Shown one piece after another: positions 8,135 through 16,471 of a DNA stretch of 20,926 nucleotides. The translations under genes were made by a program, and so were the position numbers. Location of the stretch: NCBI GenBank assembly GCA_003132865.1, contig PKYZ01000857.1, positions 1 to 20,926 of the forward strand, in the 5' to 3' direction. The notes under the pieces were generated by a model that saw only the letters and a program-made list of their open reading frames with translations, had not been told where the DNA came from and ran no database searches. Numbering within the stretch: position 1 is the first letter of the stretch; each line of letters opens with the position of its first letter. Origin of the DNA: Bryobacterales bacterium (lineage in GTDB: Bacteria; Acidobacteriota; Terriglobia; Bryobacterales; Bryobacteraceae).

Positions 8135-8599
8135 TTGATATTGCTGCCGATTGCGGTGCTGCTCGGCGCTGTGGCATGCGAGTCCGGACGCCACTCACCG
8201 GCAGGTTTCCGGCTTCCGGCAGACGGGAGTGTGGAAAGAGGCAAGGCGGCCTTCGTAACGCTCGAATGCCACCACTGCCATGAAGTGCAGGGCGTGGAGT
8301 TGCCTCCGCCCACCGTCCAGCCGCCGGTTCCGGTCGTGCTGGGAGGCTTGGTTGTGAACGAAGTGACCGACGGCTATCTGACGGCTTCGATCGTCAATCC
8401 CTCGTACAAGCTGGCCGCTTATCCGAAGGAACTCATCACGGCCGGCGGGAAATCCCGCATGCCGGAGTATGCCGATCGCATGACGGTCCGGCAACTCACG
8501 GACCTGGTCGCCTTTCTGGCAGTCACGGTACACGGTCCGGCGAGGTTCGCCAAAGTAACCCTACTACTGACCCGCGGGGCAATCCCGGCGGAGCATTGA
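8135..8599 (+). CDS. Monoheme class I cytochrome c, probably membrane- or lipid-anchored
   Basis: 154 aa from TTG 8135. A hydrophobic N-terminus (LLPIAVLLGAVAC) ends in a possible lipobox Cys, suggesting a periplasmic lipoprotein. There is one heme-binding CHHCH (about residues 45-49) after the typical RGKAAF helix, and MPEYADRMT (about 109-117) supplies the likely distal Met, followed by a C-terminal helix (LTDLVAFL). It would carry single electrons in the periplasm; the partner is unknown. The frame opens after a TGA at 8117, leaving only GTT ATC GAG CGA TCC before the TTG, so the start is constrained but has no strong Shine-Dalgarno. No oxidase or dehydrogenase gene adjoins it. Confidence 0.8.
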   Translation: MILLPIAVLLGAVACESGRHSPAGFRLPADGSVERGKAAFVTLECHHCHEVQGVELPPPTVQPPVPVVLGGLVVNEVTDGYLTASIVNPSYKLAAYPKELITAGGKSRMPEYADRMTVRQLTDLVAFLAVTVHGPARFAKVTLLLTRGAIPAEH

Positions 8600-8615
8600 A
8601 ATCGGCCCGGGCGGC

Positions 8616-8621
8616 TACAAT
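8616..8621 (+). promoter_or_regulatory. Candidate -10 box (TACAAT) ahead of a possible small gene
   Basis: TACAAT in the AT-richer patch after the cytochrome gene, 20 bases before ATG 8642. The best -35-like hexamer (TTGAAA, 8596-8601) is only 14 bp away, which is too close for a standard promoter. The same box lies just before queC. Confidence 0.25.
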
Positions 8622-8641
8622 AGTATTGGGTTGTATTGAGT

Positions 8642-8767
8642 ATGGATAAGGGAAGGCATCCGAAGGTCGTCCGCACCTGGATGACAGGCAAAACCAGGAA
8701 GCCGCCGCTGATACCGAAGGCCGCGCCGGCGGCGCCGCACAAGCCGGAGCCCCATAATAAGACGTGA
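8642..8767 (+). CDS. Possible 41-aa Lys/Pro-rich small protein
   Basis: ATG 8642 to TGA 8765-8767 encodes a basic, proline-rich peptide (K/R about one quarter, Pro about one fifth, no Cys). Third codon positions are about 80% G or C, like the real genes here. Against it: no Shine-Dalgarno, very short, and no family recognised. It fills most of the 220-bp gap between the cytochrome and the next gene. It could equally be untranslated sequence. Confidence 0.25.
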   Translation: MDKGRHPKVVRTWMTGKTRKPPLIPKAAPAAPHKPEPHNKT

Positions 8768-8819
8768 TCGCCAGTCCCGGTAGCCCCGCCCTCAGACGGC
8801 GCGCTACCATTGTGAGTGA

Positions 8820-9269
8820 ATGGCTGCGGCAGTCTCATTGGCTCTAATACTCTGCTTCAGCCTGCCGCCCATTTTCGCCTTCGGACAGGCCAAAGCCGGC
8901 GACCCGGCGAAGACGACTGTTTGCGAAATCGCCAGGCATCCCGAAACTTTCGACGGAAAACAGGTGCAGGTGCGGGCGACAGTGGAAACGGGCGTGGAAG
9001 ACTTACCGGCGGGCGTGACCGATGAGAGCTGCGGCGCCGAACTGAAATTCTTCACGCCCGACGACCCGCAATTTGCGCGGCTCCTGAAAAGCAAGGGATA
9101 CCGGAAACTGGTCAAGGACGTGAAGAAGAATCCCGTGGTGGAAGCGACTGTAACCGGATTGTTTAAACGCTTTGGAACCGGCCAAAAGCCGGATAACGGG
9201 CTGGCGCTGGAGTCGGTGGAGGATGTGGTTGTGCGGCCCCAGCCCCGCGTCCGGGCTCAGAAGCGGTAA
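8820..9269 (+). CDS. Small secreted protein of unknown function (possible OB-fold type)
   Basis: 149 aa with a signal peptide (about residues 1-24, ending near AFG-QA). The mature part begins CEIARHPETFDGKQVQVRA, a pattern I associate with small acidobacterial secreted proteins in which a CEL..P..FDGK..VRA segment leads into a compact beta fold; this is recall, not a search. Two Cys (about 35 and 71) could form a disulfide. ATG 8820 follows directly after an in-frame TGA (8817-8819), which fixes the upstream limit. Its last 13 bases overlap the end of the convergent barrel gene. Confidence 0.75.
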   Translation: MAAAVSLALILCFSLPPIFAFGQAKAGDPAKTTVCEIARHPETFDGKQVQVRATVETGVEDLPAGVTDESCGAELKFFTPDDPQFARLLKSKGYRKLVKDVKKNPVVEATVTGLFKRFGTGQKPDNGLALESVEDVVVRPQPRVRAQKR

Positions 9270-10702
9270 TTCACTTCGATGAAGCCGAGCTTGGCATTGC
9301 TGTCTCCGGGGAAGATATGCGCCACCACGGCGCCGCCGCGCGCATAGCCGAAGTAGAGACCGAGCGAGAGAGCGCGCGTCCATTGGTAATCCGCGCTGAT
9401 GTCGTAAAGGGTAGCCAGACCCGTGGCGCCGTTGGACAGGCGGCCGTTGAAACCGAAGGTCCACGGCTGAAAAGCGCCGCCGCCGGAATACCAGAGATCG
9501 TGGCTCGAGGCCAGCCACAACCCGTGCACGTCGGAGCGGAGGGTGAGCGCTTTGGTGGGGCGCAACATCAGCTCGCCAAACAGGTCGCGATTATTCATCT
9601 CGTTGAAAAACGGAAAGCGGGCGTACACACGCGGTGTGGGTAGGATGGCGAAGAAGGTGCCATGAGTACCGTCGTTGGGATTGTTGTCGCCGCTCGAATA
9701 GAAGTAGCCGCCGCGCAGCCAGGGCCGGACGGCTTTGGCAATCGCAGGCTGGAAGCCGGCCTCCACGGCGCCCGCTCCCGACCGTTGCGAGAGTAAGCCC
9801 CAACGCCCGGTCTGCAAGGCGCCCCAGCCTAACAGGTCGAATGTGCCGGCAGAGGTGGGAATCGCCTGGATATAGTGGCCGCCATAAGTGCCAATATCGA
9901 TCCCTCCCAGGTCGTGGCTGCGGACCGCCGCGGAACGGCTGTCCGTCTTGATCACGCCGCGGTCGTCGTTGTAATAGATGCCGAACACGCGCCACTCGGC
10001 CTTGCTGGAGCCGAAAGTTGCCTGCTTGGTAAGTGCCGCATAAGTCACGGGAGTCTTGACCCATCCCCAGCCATCCACCTGGAAGACGCCGCGGTCGGGC
10101 ACGGCGCTGAAGGCAGTAAAGTTCCAAGAGCCGTTGGAGTAGTTATACTGAGCGCCATCGAAGCTGCGCTGCACGTCGGAGAAACCGAAAGTGCCGATCA
10201 GCCGCTGGGAGATGCCATCCCGTTTGACGATAGCCAAGGTCTCATCTTTGGGCGTAACTTCGCCGCCGTCGGTAAATTCAAAGCGGCCGAACCGCACGTT
10301 CGAGTGCTCGCCCTTCAGGCGCAGGAAGGCCTGCTTCACGAAAACACTGGCGGCGTATTGATCGTTGTGATTGGCCGCATAGTAGTTTCCGCCCAGGCCG
10401 AGTTGTCCCTCCGGCGCCGGCTGCACCGCGCGATTTGGTATCCCCAGCAAGATCGGTGCGGCCAGTTCAAAACCCCAGTCATAGCTATGCTCGGTCTGGC
10501 TCAACATTAGACGCAAGAGCGACCCGGAATACCCGTAGGAGTTTTCGCCTTTCGCTTGGAAGAAATCCCAATCTTCGTAGCGCTCGTGAATGGATCCCGA
10601 GACAGTGACTGAGCCGATGCGCAGCGGATCGGCGCCGTCGGACTGCCCGGGCAAGTTGGCGCAGACGGCAAGAAATCCTGCAAGGCAGGTAAAGACGCGC
10701 AT
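9257..10702 (-). CDS. Outer-membrane beta-barrel, alginate-export (AlgE-like) family
   Basis: 481 aa. There is a signal peptide (about 1-20), then alternating amphipathic strands rich in Tyr, Trp, Phe and Gly throughout, ending in YRF, the C-terminal aromatic signature used for barrel insertion. N-terminal segments (VSGSIHERYEDWDFF; NVRFGRFEFTDG) resemble the alginate-export barrel group, whose members conduct anionic polysaccharide or other small solutes; the actual substrate here is unknown. Start ATG 10702 has AGGGAG nine bases upstream and a matching promoter (10733-10762). The gene is divergent from the pentaheme cytochrome gene across 193 bp and overlaps the secreted-protein gene tail-to-tail. 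No polysaccharide synthesis gene is nearby, which argues against a literal alginate role. Confidence 0.7.
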   Translation of the reverse strand: MRVFTCLAGFLAVCANLPGQSDGADPLRIGSVTVSGSIHERYEDWDFFQAKGENSYGYSGSLLRLMLSQTEHSYDWGFELAAPILLGIPNRAVQPAPEGQLGLGGNYYAANHNDQYAASVFVKQAFLRLKGEHSNVRFGRFEFTDGGEVTPKDETLAIVKRDGISQRLIGTFGFSDVQRSFDGAQYNYSNGSWNFTAFSAVPDRGVFQVDGWGWVKTPVTYAALTKQATFGSSKAEWRVFGIYYNDDRGVIKTDSRSAAVRSHDLGGIDIGTYGGHYIQAIPTSAGTFDLLGWGALQTGRWGLLSQRSGAGAVEAGFQPAIAKAVRPWLRGGYFYSSGDNNPNDGTHGTFFAILPTPRVYARFPFFNEMNNRDLFGELMLRPTKALTLRSDVHGLWLASSHDLWYSGGGAFQPWTFGFNGRLSNGATGLATLYDISADYQWTRALSLGLYFGYARGGAVVAHIFPGDSNAKLGFIEVNYRF

Positions 10703-10732
10703 GGTAGCTCACTCCCTCAAAGCAATGAAGCG

Positions 10733-10762
10733 AGTGTAGCGGCGGTACGTGCTGGGCGTCAA
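10733..10762 (-). promoter_or_regulatory. Probable sigma70-type promoter of the barrel gene
   Basis: On the minus strand, TTGACG (10762-10757), an 18-bp spacer and TACACT (10738-10733). Transcription would start near 10726, giving a leader of about 24 nt that includes the AGGGAG ribosome-binding site at 10712-10717. Confidence 0.5.
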
Positions 10763-10882
10763 TAATGTAGATCCATTAGACACACCCAAAGAAGCGCGCC
10801 CTGCGCGACCTAACAGATAACTACTAATCTCAAAATGCTATAGGACCTTGTTCCGCCGGGTGATATGCTACTACCCATCGCA

Positions 10883-10887
10883 GAGGG
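10883..10887 (+). promoter_or_regulatory. Shine-Dalgarno that selects ATG 10896
   Basis: AGGGG ends eight bases before ATG 10896. The longer frame from TTG 10848 has no such signal, and its extra residues precede the natural N-terminal membrane helix. Confidence 0.6.
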
Positions 10888-10895
10888 GTAATCAA

Positions 10896-13688
10896 ATGAA
10901 ACTTGGAAAGCTTGGCCGATACGCAGGCATCCTGCTGGTGCTACTGCTGATCAACACGGCATATATCGCGGCATTCGCTTCGCCCACCATCTTTTACATG
11001 GGCAATGTGGTGCTGCACCTGGCGCTCGGAGTGGCGCTCGGGATCATGCTGTTGTGGTTCATCCGGCGCATGCCGTTTGCGGGCAGCCTGTTTCTCATCG
11101 CCGCGCTGGCGGGCGTGTACCTCGCGGTGCGCGGCAACACTGCGCCGCACCGCTGGGTGCTGCAGGCCCACATCGTGGTGGCCGCGCTGGCGCTGCTGGC
11201 TCTCGTTCCCTACGTCGTACGCCACACTGGCGCGGGCTTCCGCAATGCCTATGCGGCCTGCCTGGCGCTGCTAGTCGTCTTCCCTGCCGCAACCGCGCTT
11301 TACCGAAAAGCTCATCCGGACCCCGACGATCGAATCCGGAACCCATTGATCGTGCCGGCTTCCATGAACGAAGAGGGAGGCGGTCCGCGCTCGCCGTTCT
11401 TTCCGTCGTCGGCCAAGACCAACGTTGGCGGCATCATTCCCTCGAACTTCTTCATGGATTCGGAGGCGTGCGGGCGCTGTCACAAGGATATCTACCAGCA
11501 GTGGAAGAGCTCGATGCACCACTTCGCGTCGTTCAACAACCAGTTCTATCGGAAGTCCATCGAATATATGCAGAGCGTGGTCGGCACGCAGCCGAGCAAA
11601 TGGTGCGCCGGCTGCCACGATCACGCGGTCTTCTTCAATGGCCGTTTCGACCGGCCCATCAAAGACCAGATCGATACGCCCGAGGCCCGCGCGGGCCTGT
11701 CCTGCACGTCCTGCCACGCCATCACGCACGTGGACAGTTCCATGGGCAATGGCGGTTATACGATTGAGTATCCACCGCTGCACGAGTTACTCAGCAGCAA
11801 GAACAAGTTGATCCAGGACGCGGACTACTTCATGACTTTCTTGAACCCCGAGCCGCACCGGCGCACTTTCATGAAACCGTTCATGCGCAAGGATACGCCT
11901 GAGTTCTGCGCGACCTGTCACAAGGTGCACCTGGATGTGCCGGTGAACAAATATCGGTGGTTCCGCGGCTTCAACGACTATGACGGCTGGCAGGCCAGCG
12001 GCGTATCGGGGCAAGGAGCGCGGTCGTTCTACTATCCGAAACAGAGCCAGAACTGCGCGGATTGCCACATGCCGATGGTGACTTCGCAAGATCCGGGCAA
12101 TATCGGCGGCCAGGTTCATTCCCATCGTTTCCCCGCCGCCAATACCGCGGTGCCCTACGCCAACGAAGACCAGTCGCAGCTCGAATTGACCAAAAAGTTC
12201 CTGACCTCGGGCTTTATCTCGGTGGATATCTTCGCCGTCTCGCCGGCCAACGATCATGGCACGGCGATGATTCGGCGCACGGGCGAGGGCCCGCATGCCA
12301 TGACTGGTTTCGCTGTTGGCGAGGAAGCAGAGCAGACCGGCAACGCGGTGATCCGCGAAGTCGGGCAAGTGGCGGCCCCGATCGATCACTCGGGAATCCA
12401 GCTTGAGCCGGGATCCACTGCCCGCGTGGACGTGGTGGTGCGTACGCGCAAGATCGGCCATTTCTTCCCTGGCGGCACGGTGGATGCGTTCGATGTCTGG
12501 CTGGAACTGCAGGGCAAAGATGCCGGCGGCCGCGTGATCTTCTGGAGCGGCGAAGTGGAGGACGGCGGCAAGGGTCCGGTGGAACCCGGCGCGCATTTCT
12601 ATCGCGCCTTCCAGATCGACGGCGAAGGCAACATGATCGACAAGCGCAACGCGTGGCAGGCGCGCAGCGTGCTGTATGTCCGCCTGATTCCGCCGGGGGC
12701 TGCCGACGTGGCCCACTTCCGCGTGAAGATTCCCAAAGACGCCAAAGGTCCGCTGCAGTTCACGGCCAAGCTGAATTACCGCAAGTTCTCGCATTACTAC
12801 ACGCAGTTTGCTTACGCCGGCCAGCCCAAGCCGAACCAGGACCCCAAGCTGTTGTCGGCCAGCTTCAACAGCATGGAATACAGCTTCGATCCGCACAACA
12901 TTCCGCACGATGTTTCGGGAAACATCAAGGGCCGCATTCCGGATCTGCCCATTGTTGTCGTGGCGTCGGCCAAGGCGAGCGTGCCGCTGGGTCCGTCCGC
13001 CTGGACTCCGGTGGTGCGCAAAGAGGACCGCGAGCGCTGGAACGATTGGGGCATCGGCCTACTGCTGCAAGGCGACCTGAAGGGCGCCGAATACGCCTTC
13101 AAGAAGGTGACCGAGGCCGAGCCGGGCTACCCCGATGGCTGGCTCAACGTGGCGCGCGCACTCATTCAGGAGGGCGAGACGGAGGCCGCCAAGCCGTATG
13201 TCGGGCAAGCTCTCAAGATCAACCCCAAGCTGGGCCGCATCTACTTCTTCAAAGCCCTGATCGAGAAGGCCGACGGGAAGTATGACGACGCGCTGAAATC
13301 GCTCGACACCACGCTGGGCATGTATCCCCGCGACCGCGTTGCGCTGAACCAGGCGGCGCGCATCCTGTTTCTGGAACGAAAATATGCGGAGGCTCTGAAG
13401 TATCTGGATCGCGTTTGCGATGTGGACCCGGAGGATCTGCAAATGCACTATACCCGGATGCTGTGCTTGCGCGGCTTGGGCGACGCGGCGGGCGCCGGGC
13501 GCGAACAGGTGCTTTTCCAACGCTTCAAGGCGGAGGAGGCCGCGCAGGCCATCACCGCCAAACCGCGTCTGCTCAGCCCGGAGAATAACAACGAGCGCCA
13601 ACAAATTCACGATCACGAGAGCGTGCCGCTGAATGTCCCGGCCCGAACGCCCAAACCGGTGCTGGCCGCCGCGGGAGGCGCCCAATGA
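10896..13688 (+). CDS. Membrane pentaheme cytochrome c (c554-like) with C-terminal TPR domain
   Basis: 930 aa. Five N-terminal TM helices (about 9-28, 32-56, 62-78, 87-108, 118-136). Then five CxxCH heme sites: CGRCH 192, CAGCH 237, CTSCH 270, CATCH 338, CADCH 387. These are surrounded by further His residues able to serve as distal ligands, as in the cytochrome c554 group. A beta-rich domain (about 500-645) holds GHFFPGGTVDAFDVWLEL. TPR repeats occupy about 710-880, ahead of a low-complexity tail. The multiheme part should lie outside the cytoplasmic membrane and move electrons; donor and acceptor are not evident. TPRs on the same chain suggest docking of a partner, and the next gene, overlapping by ATGA, is the obvious candidate. 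Confidence 0.88.
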   Translation: MKLGKLGRYAGILLVLLLINTAYIAAFASPTIFYMGNVVLHLALGVALGIMLLWFIRRMPFAGSLFLIAALAGVYLAVRGNTAPHRWVLQAHIVVAALALLALVPYVVRHTGAGFRNAYAACLALLVVFPAATALYRKAHPDPDDRIRNPLIVPASMNEEGGGPRSPFFPSSAKTNVGGIIPSNFFMDSEACGRCHKDIYQQWKSSMHHFASFNNQFYRKSIEYMQSVVGTQPSKWCAGCHDHAVFFNGRFDRPIKDQIDTPEARAGLSCTSCHAITHVDSSMGNGGYTIEYPPLHELLSSKNKLIQDADYFMTFLNPEPHRRTFMKPFMRKDTPEFCATCHKVHLDVPVNKYRWFRGFNDYDGWQASGVSGQGARSFYYPKQSQNCADCHMPMVTSQDPGNIGGQVHSHRFPAANTAVPYANEDQSQLELTKKFLTSGFISVDIFAVSPANDHGTAMIRRTGEGPHAMTGFAVGEEAEQTGNAVIREVGQVAAPIDHSGIQLEPGSTARVDVVVRTRKIGHFFPGGTVDAFDVWLELQGKDAGGRVIFWSGEVEDGGKGPVEPGAHFYRAFQIDGEGNMIDKRNAWQARSVLYVRLIPPGAADVAHFRVKIPKDAKGPLQFTAKLNYRKFSHYYTQFAYAGQPKPNQDPKLLSASFNSMEYSFDPHNIPHDVSGNIKGRIPDLPIVVVASAKASVPLGPSAWTPVVRKEDRERWNDWGIGLLLQGDLKGAEYAFKKVTEAEPGYPDGWLNVARALIQEGETEAAKPYVGQALKINPKLGRIYFFKALIEKADGKYDDALKSLDTTLGMYPRDRVALNQAARILFLERKYAEALKYLDRVCDVDPEDLQMHYTRMLCLRGLGDAAGAGREQVLFQRFKAEEAAQAITAKPRLLSPENNNERQQIHDHESVPLNVPARTPKPVLAAAGGAQ

Positions 13689-15385
13689 AGGGGTCATTCG
13701 CGGTGCTTGGCGGCGTGGTCTCGGCGGCCTGGGTGGCGGCGCTATCCAGCATGGCCGGATCGGGCATCGTCGCTCCCGCGCCCGTCACATTCACGGACGT
13801 GACCGCCCAAGCCGGCATCAAATTCGTTCATAACAGCGGGCGCGCCGGCAAGAAATTCCTGCCGGAGACGCTGGGTTCGGGCGTCGCGTGGTTCGACGCC
13901 GATGGCGACGGCTGGGCCGATATCCTGTTCATCAACAGCAAAGACTGGACGCCTCGTGGGCGCAAGTCCCTGCCGGCGCTCTATCGCAATAATCGCGACG
14001 GCACGTTCACCAACATCACCGCGGGCAGCGGTCTGGACGTGGAGATGTACGGCATGGGCGTGGCCATCGGCGATTACGATAATGACGGCCGCGACGACGT
14101 CTACATCACGGCCCTGGAAGGCGACCATTTGTTCCATAATGAAGGCCACGGCAAGTTCCGGGACGTGACCAAAGCCTCCGGGATCGACAACGCCAGCTTC
14201 GGCACCAGCGCCGCCTGGGTCGATTACGACCGCGACGGCAAGCTGGACCTGTTCGTCGCCAACTATGTGCAGTGGACTGCGAAGGGCGATTTGTGGTGTT
14301 CGCTGGATGGAGCCACTAAGTCGTACTGCACGCCGGAGTCTTACAAAGGGACGTCGTCGAAGCTCTATCACAACTTAGGCAACGGCAAGTTCGAGGATGT
14401 AAGTCAGAAGGCCGGCGTGGCCGATCCGACGAGTAAGTCGCTGGGCGTCACCGTGTTGGACTATAACGGCGACGGCTGGCCGGATCTGTTCGTCTCCAAC
14501 GACACCCAGCCAAACAAACTGTACCGCAACAATCGCAACGGTACGTTTACCGAAGAGGGCATGGCCGCGGGCGTGGCCTTCGGCGAGGATGGCGTGGCGC
14601 GCGGGGCGATGGGCGTGGACGCCGCCGATTACGACCGCTCCGGCCGGCCGGACCTGCTGGTGGGCAACTTCTCCAATCAGATGCTGGGGCTGTATCACAA
14701 CGAAGGCACGGGGCTGTTTGTAGACGAGGCGCCTTCCTCGACGGTGGGCCGCGCCAGCCTGCTGACCCTGACCTTCGGCGCCTTCTTCTTCGATTACGAC
14801 CTGGACGGCTACCCCGATATCTTCGCGGCCAATGGCCACATCGAAGAGGAGATCGGCCGCGTGCAGCCCAAGGTTCAATACAAGGAACCGCCGCTGCTGT
14901 TCCACAACCTCGGCAAGCGGCAGTTCGAGAACGTGACGGCGCGGATGGGCGCGGCCTTCAACCGGCCGGTAGTGGCGCGCGGCGCGGCCTATGCCGACTA
15001 TGACCACGACGGCGATCTGGATATTCTGGTGACGACTAACGACGGCCCGGCCTACTTGTTCCGCAACGATGGCGGCAACCGGAATAACTGGATTTGCATG
15101 CGGCTGGTGGGGCGCAAGTCGAATCGCGACGGCATGGGCGCGGTGGTACGTGTTACCAGTAAGTCGGGCAAGCAATGGAACATGGTGAGGAGCGGGTCGA
15201 GTTATTGCTCGCAAAGCGATCTGGCGTTGACGTTCGGGCTGGGCAGCGATCCGGCGGTGGAGACGATCGAGATTGAGTGGCCCAGCGGAGAGAAGCAGAA
15301 GCTGGGAGGGATGGCGGCGAACCAGTTTCTGACGATCGACGAGACGGCGGGGATTGTGGCGAAGTCAGGGCCCGGGAAGAATTGA
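13685..15385 (+). CDS. CRTAC1-family exported beta-propeller (FG-GAP/VCBS repeats plus ASPIC/UnbV domain)
   Basis: 566 aa. A signal peptide or N-terminal anchor spans about 1-30. Seven Ca-binding Dx[D/N]xxGxxD loops mark propeller blades (starting at 71, 130, 180, 259, 315, 370 and 438; the one at 315 has Ser for the third acidic or Asn residue). An ASPIC/UnbV domain (about 470-552) with NRDGMGAVVRV and IEIEWPSGE closes the protein. Family members are extracellular or periplasmic and bind calcium; a catalytic role has not been established to my knowledge. Start ATG 13685 overlaps the cytochrome stop as ATGA, so translation is probably coupled and the two proteins likely act together. Confidence 0.92.
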   Translation: MKGSFAVLGGVVSAAWVAALSSMAGSGIVAPAPVTFTDVTAQAGIKFVHNSGRAGKKFLPETLGSGVAWFDADGDGWADILFINSKDWTPRGRKSLPALYRNNRDGTFTNITAGSGLDVEMYGMGVAIGDYDNDGRDDVYITALEGDHLFHNEGHGKFRDVTKASGIDNASFGTSAAWVDYDRDGKLDLFVANYVQWTAKGDLWCSLDGATKSYCTPESYKGTSSKLYHNLGNGKFEDVSQKAGVADPTSKSLGVTVLDYNGDGWPDLFVSNDTQPNKLYRNNRNGTFTEEGMAAGVAFGEDGVARGAMGVDAADYDRSGRPDLLVGNFSNQMLGLYHNEGTGLFVDEAPSSTVGRASLLTLTFGAFFFDYDLDGYPDIFAANGHIEEEIGRVQPKVQYKEPPLLFHNLGKRQFENVTARMGAAFNRPVVARGAAYADYDHDGDLDILVTTNDGPAYLFRNDGGNRNNWICMRLVGRKSNRDGMGAVVRVTSKSGKQWNMVRSGSSYCSQSDLALTFGLGSDPAVETIEIEWPSGEKQKLGGMAANQFLTIDETAGIVAKSGPGKN

Positions 15386-15451
15386 CGGAAGCCGAAGGTC
15401 CCAGGGATCTCTTCCTCAACACGCACCAGTATTCGCCATTATGGGGTTGAG

Positions 15452-15670
15452 ATGCCTCAGAAGATCAACATCATTGTCGAGAGGCACGACGGCGTGTCCA
15501 TCGTGGGCGAGGGCGATACATACGATGAAGCCCTAGCCGACGTTACCTCAGCCATTCGCTTTACCCTGGAGAATGCCGCTGAAGAACCGGTCTTCAGCGA
15601 TGAAGCTCCGGTGTGGGAAGCCTTCATTGCCGAAGCCGAGGTTACACTGAGTGCCTCGGTTTCCCGTTGA
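15452..15670 (+). CDS. hicB: HicB-like antitoxin (type II toxin-antitoxin), possibly shortened
   Basis: 72 aa. The core GEGDTYDEALADVTSAIRF and the tail EAPVWEAFIAEAEVTL match small HicB-type antitoxins. In relatives I recall, about ten residues (a YPLG-containing strand) lie between the first strand (INIIVERHDG) and VVGEGDT; here the two are nearly adjacent, so an in-frame deletion is possible. HicB normally neutralises the RNase HicA and represses its own promoter. GGGG five bases before the ATG may serve as ribosome-binding site. The toxin frame downstream is broken, so any function is now orphan. No DNA-binding domain is visible. Confidence 0.65.
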   Translation: MPQKINIIVERHDGVSIVGEGDTYDEALADVTSAIRFTLENAAEEPVFSDEAPVWEAFIAEAEVTLSASVSR

Positions 15671-15709
15671 TGCGCCGAAGGGGCAAACTCTACAAAGTGC
15701 TTGAATCAA
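15651..15709 (+). pseudogene. hicA-like toxin remnant (first ~19 codons, frameshifted)
   Basis: GTG 15651 overlaps the end of the HicB-like gene by 20 bases and encodes VPRFPVDAPKG, the N-terminus of a HicA-like toxin group as I recall it. With one G removed from GGGG (15680-15683) the frame continues as KLYKVLES, again as expected for that group, and then the coding sequence stops where the tandem hairpin at 15710 begins. Without correction the frame ends 18 codons in, at a TGA. The rest of the toxin, including its catalytic His, is absent. Confidence 0.6.
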
Positions 15710-15746
15710 GCCACCTGAAAGGTGGCCTGCAGCCAAGATTGGCTGC
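15710..15746. repeat. Tandem REP-like hairpins at the hicA break point
   Basis: GCCACC (15710-15715) pairs with GGTGGC (15721-15726) over a 5-nt loop. Three bases on, GCAGCCA (15729-15735) pairs with TGGCTGC (15740-15746) over a 4-nt loop. Both stems are perfect. The architecture, a hairpin with a CTGAAA-type loop and then a second hairpin starting GCAG, matches 19854-19889. Confidence 0.7.
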
Positions 15747-15781
15747 CCTGCAAGAATGGCCAAAGGTCTGTGCCACCGCAG

Positions 15782-16344
15782 TTACTTGGTCATTGAAATC
15801 TGAAAACCGATGTCTACTTCCTGGATGTCGACGCTATGAAAGGTGGCCTGCGCCAACATGTGCTGAAACTGCTCCCTGGTGTAGGCATTCTTGAGCAGCA
15901 TCGTCCGGAAAGCGAGCTTCGTCAGAATTGTGTTGACGGTGCTCAAGCCCATGGCGTCCACCTTTGAGCACGCGGCACATTTCCTGCAAGGCACGAACCG
16001 GCTGTCCGAAGTTCTTGAAAGCCGCGCGGCACAAGAGGAAGTCCAAAGTATCGTCCGACGAAGGGCATCTGGGAAGCATTGCCTTGCCGGAAGTCGACGT
16101 GCACGCCCTCCTTGGCGGCTTTCTTGCGCGCGAGTTCGACAAAGGTATGGCTGATGTCGAGTCCGGCGATCGAGTACGGACCGAGCTTGGCGAGCTCGAT
16201 GGAGAAATAGCCCGGGCCCGGCGCGACCTCGAGCACGGTGCTACCGGGCGGGAGCTGGCTGCCGATTCGCAGCGCGAGCTTTGTGAATTCGTCGAGCGTC
16301 TTGCCAGTGTTGACCGCGTACCACTTCGCGACCATTCCTTCCAT
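15782..16344 (-). pseudogene. Class I SAM-dependent methyltransferase broken by two +1 frameshifts
   Basis: Begins at ATG 16344 with AAGGA seven bases upstream. Frame one gives the SAM-binding motif I (VLEVAPGPGYFSIEL, residues 37-51), GLDIS (61-65) and ends its conserved stretch at NASQMPF. The next conserved piece (DDTLDFLLCRAAFKNFGQPV, then MCRVLKGG) is one base out of frame, explained by an extra base at 16059. The last piece (MGLSTVNTILTKLAFRTMLL onward) is shifted again at the CCC 15948-15950. Removing both bases yields about 186 aa ending at the TAA (15784-15782). Substrate unknown; such small enzymes act on metabolites. It is either decayed or mis-sequenced. Confidence 0.8.
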
Positions 16345-16471
16345 GCCTATGTCCTTACGAGCTTTGGGTAGTGCCGGGGGCATACAACTATGGACGCAAG
16401 CCACGGGCCGGGAGTTCAGCTAAAAGTGCGAAGCGGGATACGGGGCCTACCCGCCCGGCCCACCCAGAGGT

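Noticed and set aside
10836..10844. Extended -10 (TGCTATAGG) as promoter of the pentaheme cytochrome gene
   Set aside because: No acceptable -35 at a usual distance and the hexamer is weak; not supported enough to list.
11787..12908. 373-codon minus-strand frame inside the cytochrome gene
   Set aside because: Antisense shadow of a GC-rich gene with intact heme motifs; His/Arg-rich with no recognisable fold.
14375..15214. 279-codon minus-strand frame inside the CRTAC1-type gene
   Set aside because: Mirror of the repeated Asp-Gly loops, which read as Val/Ile-rich repeats on the other strand.
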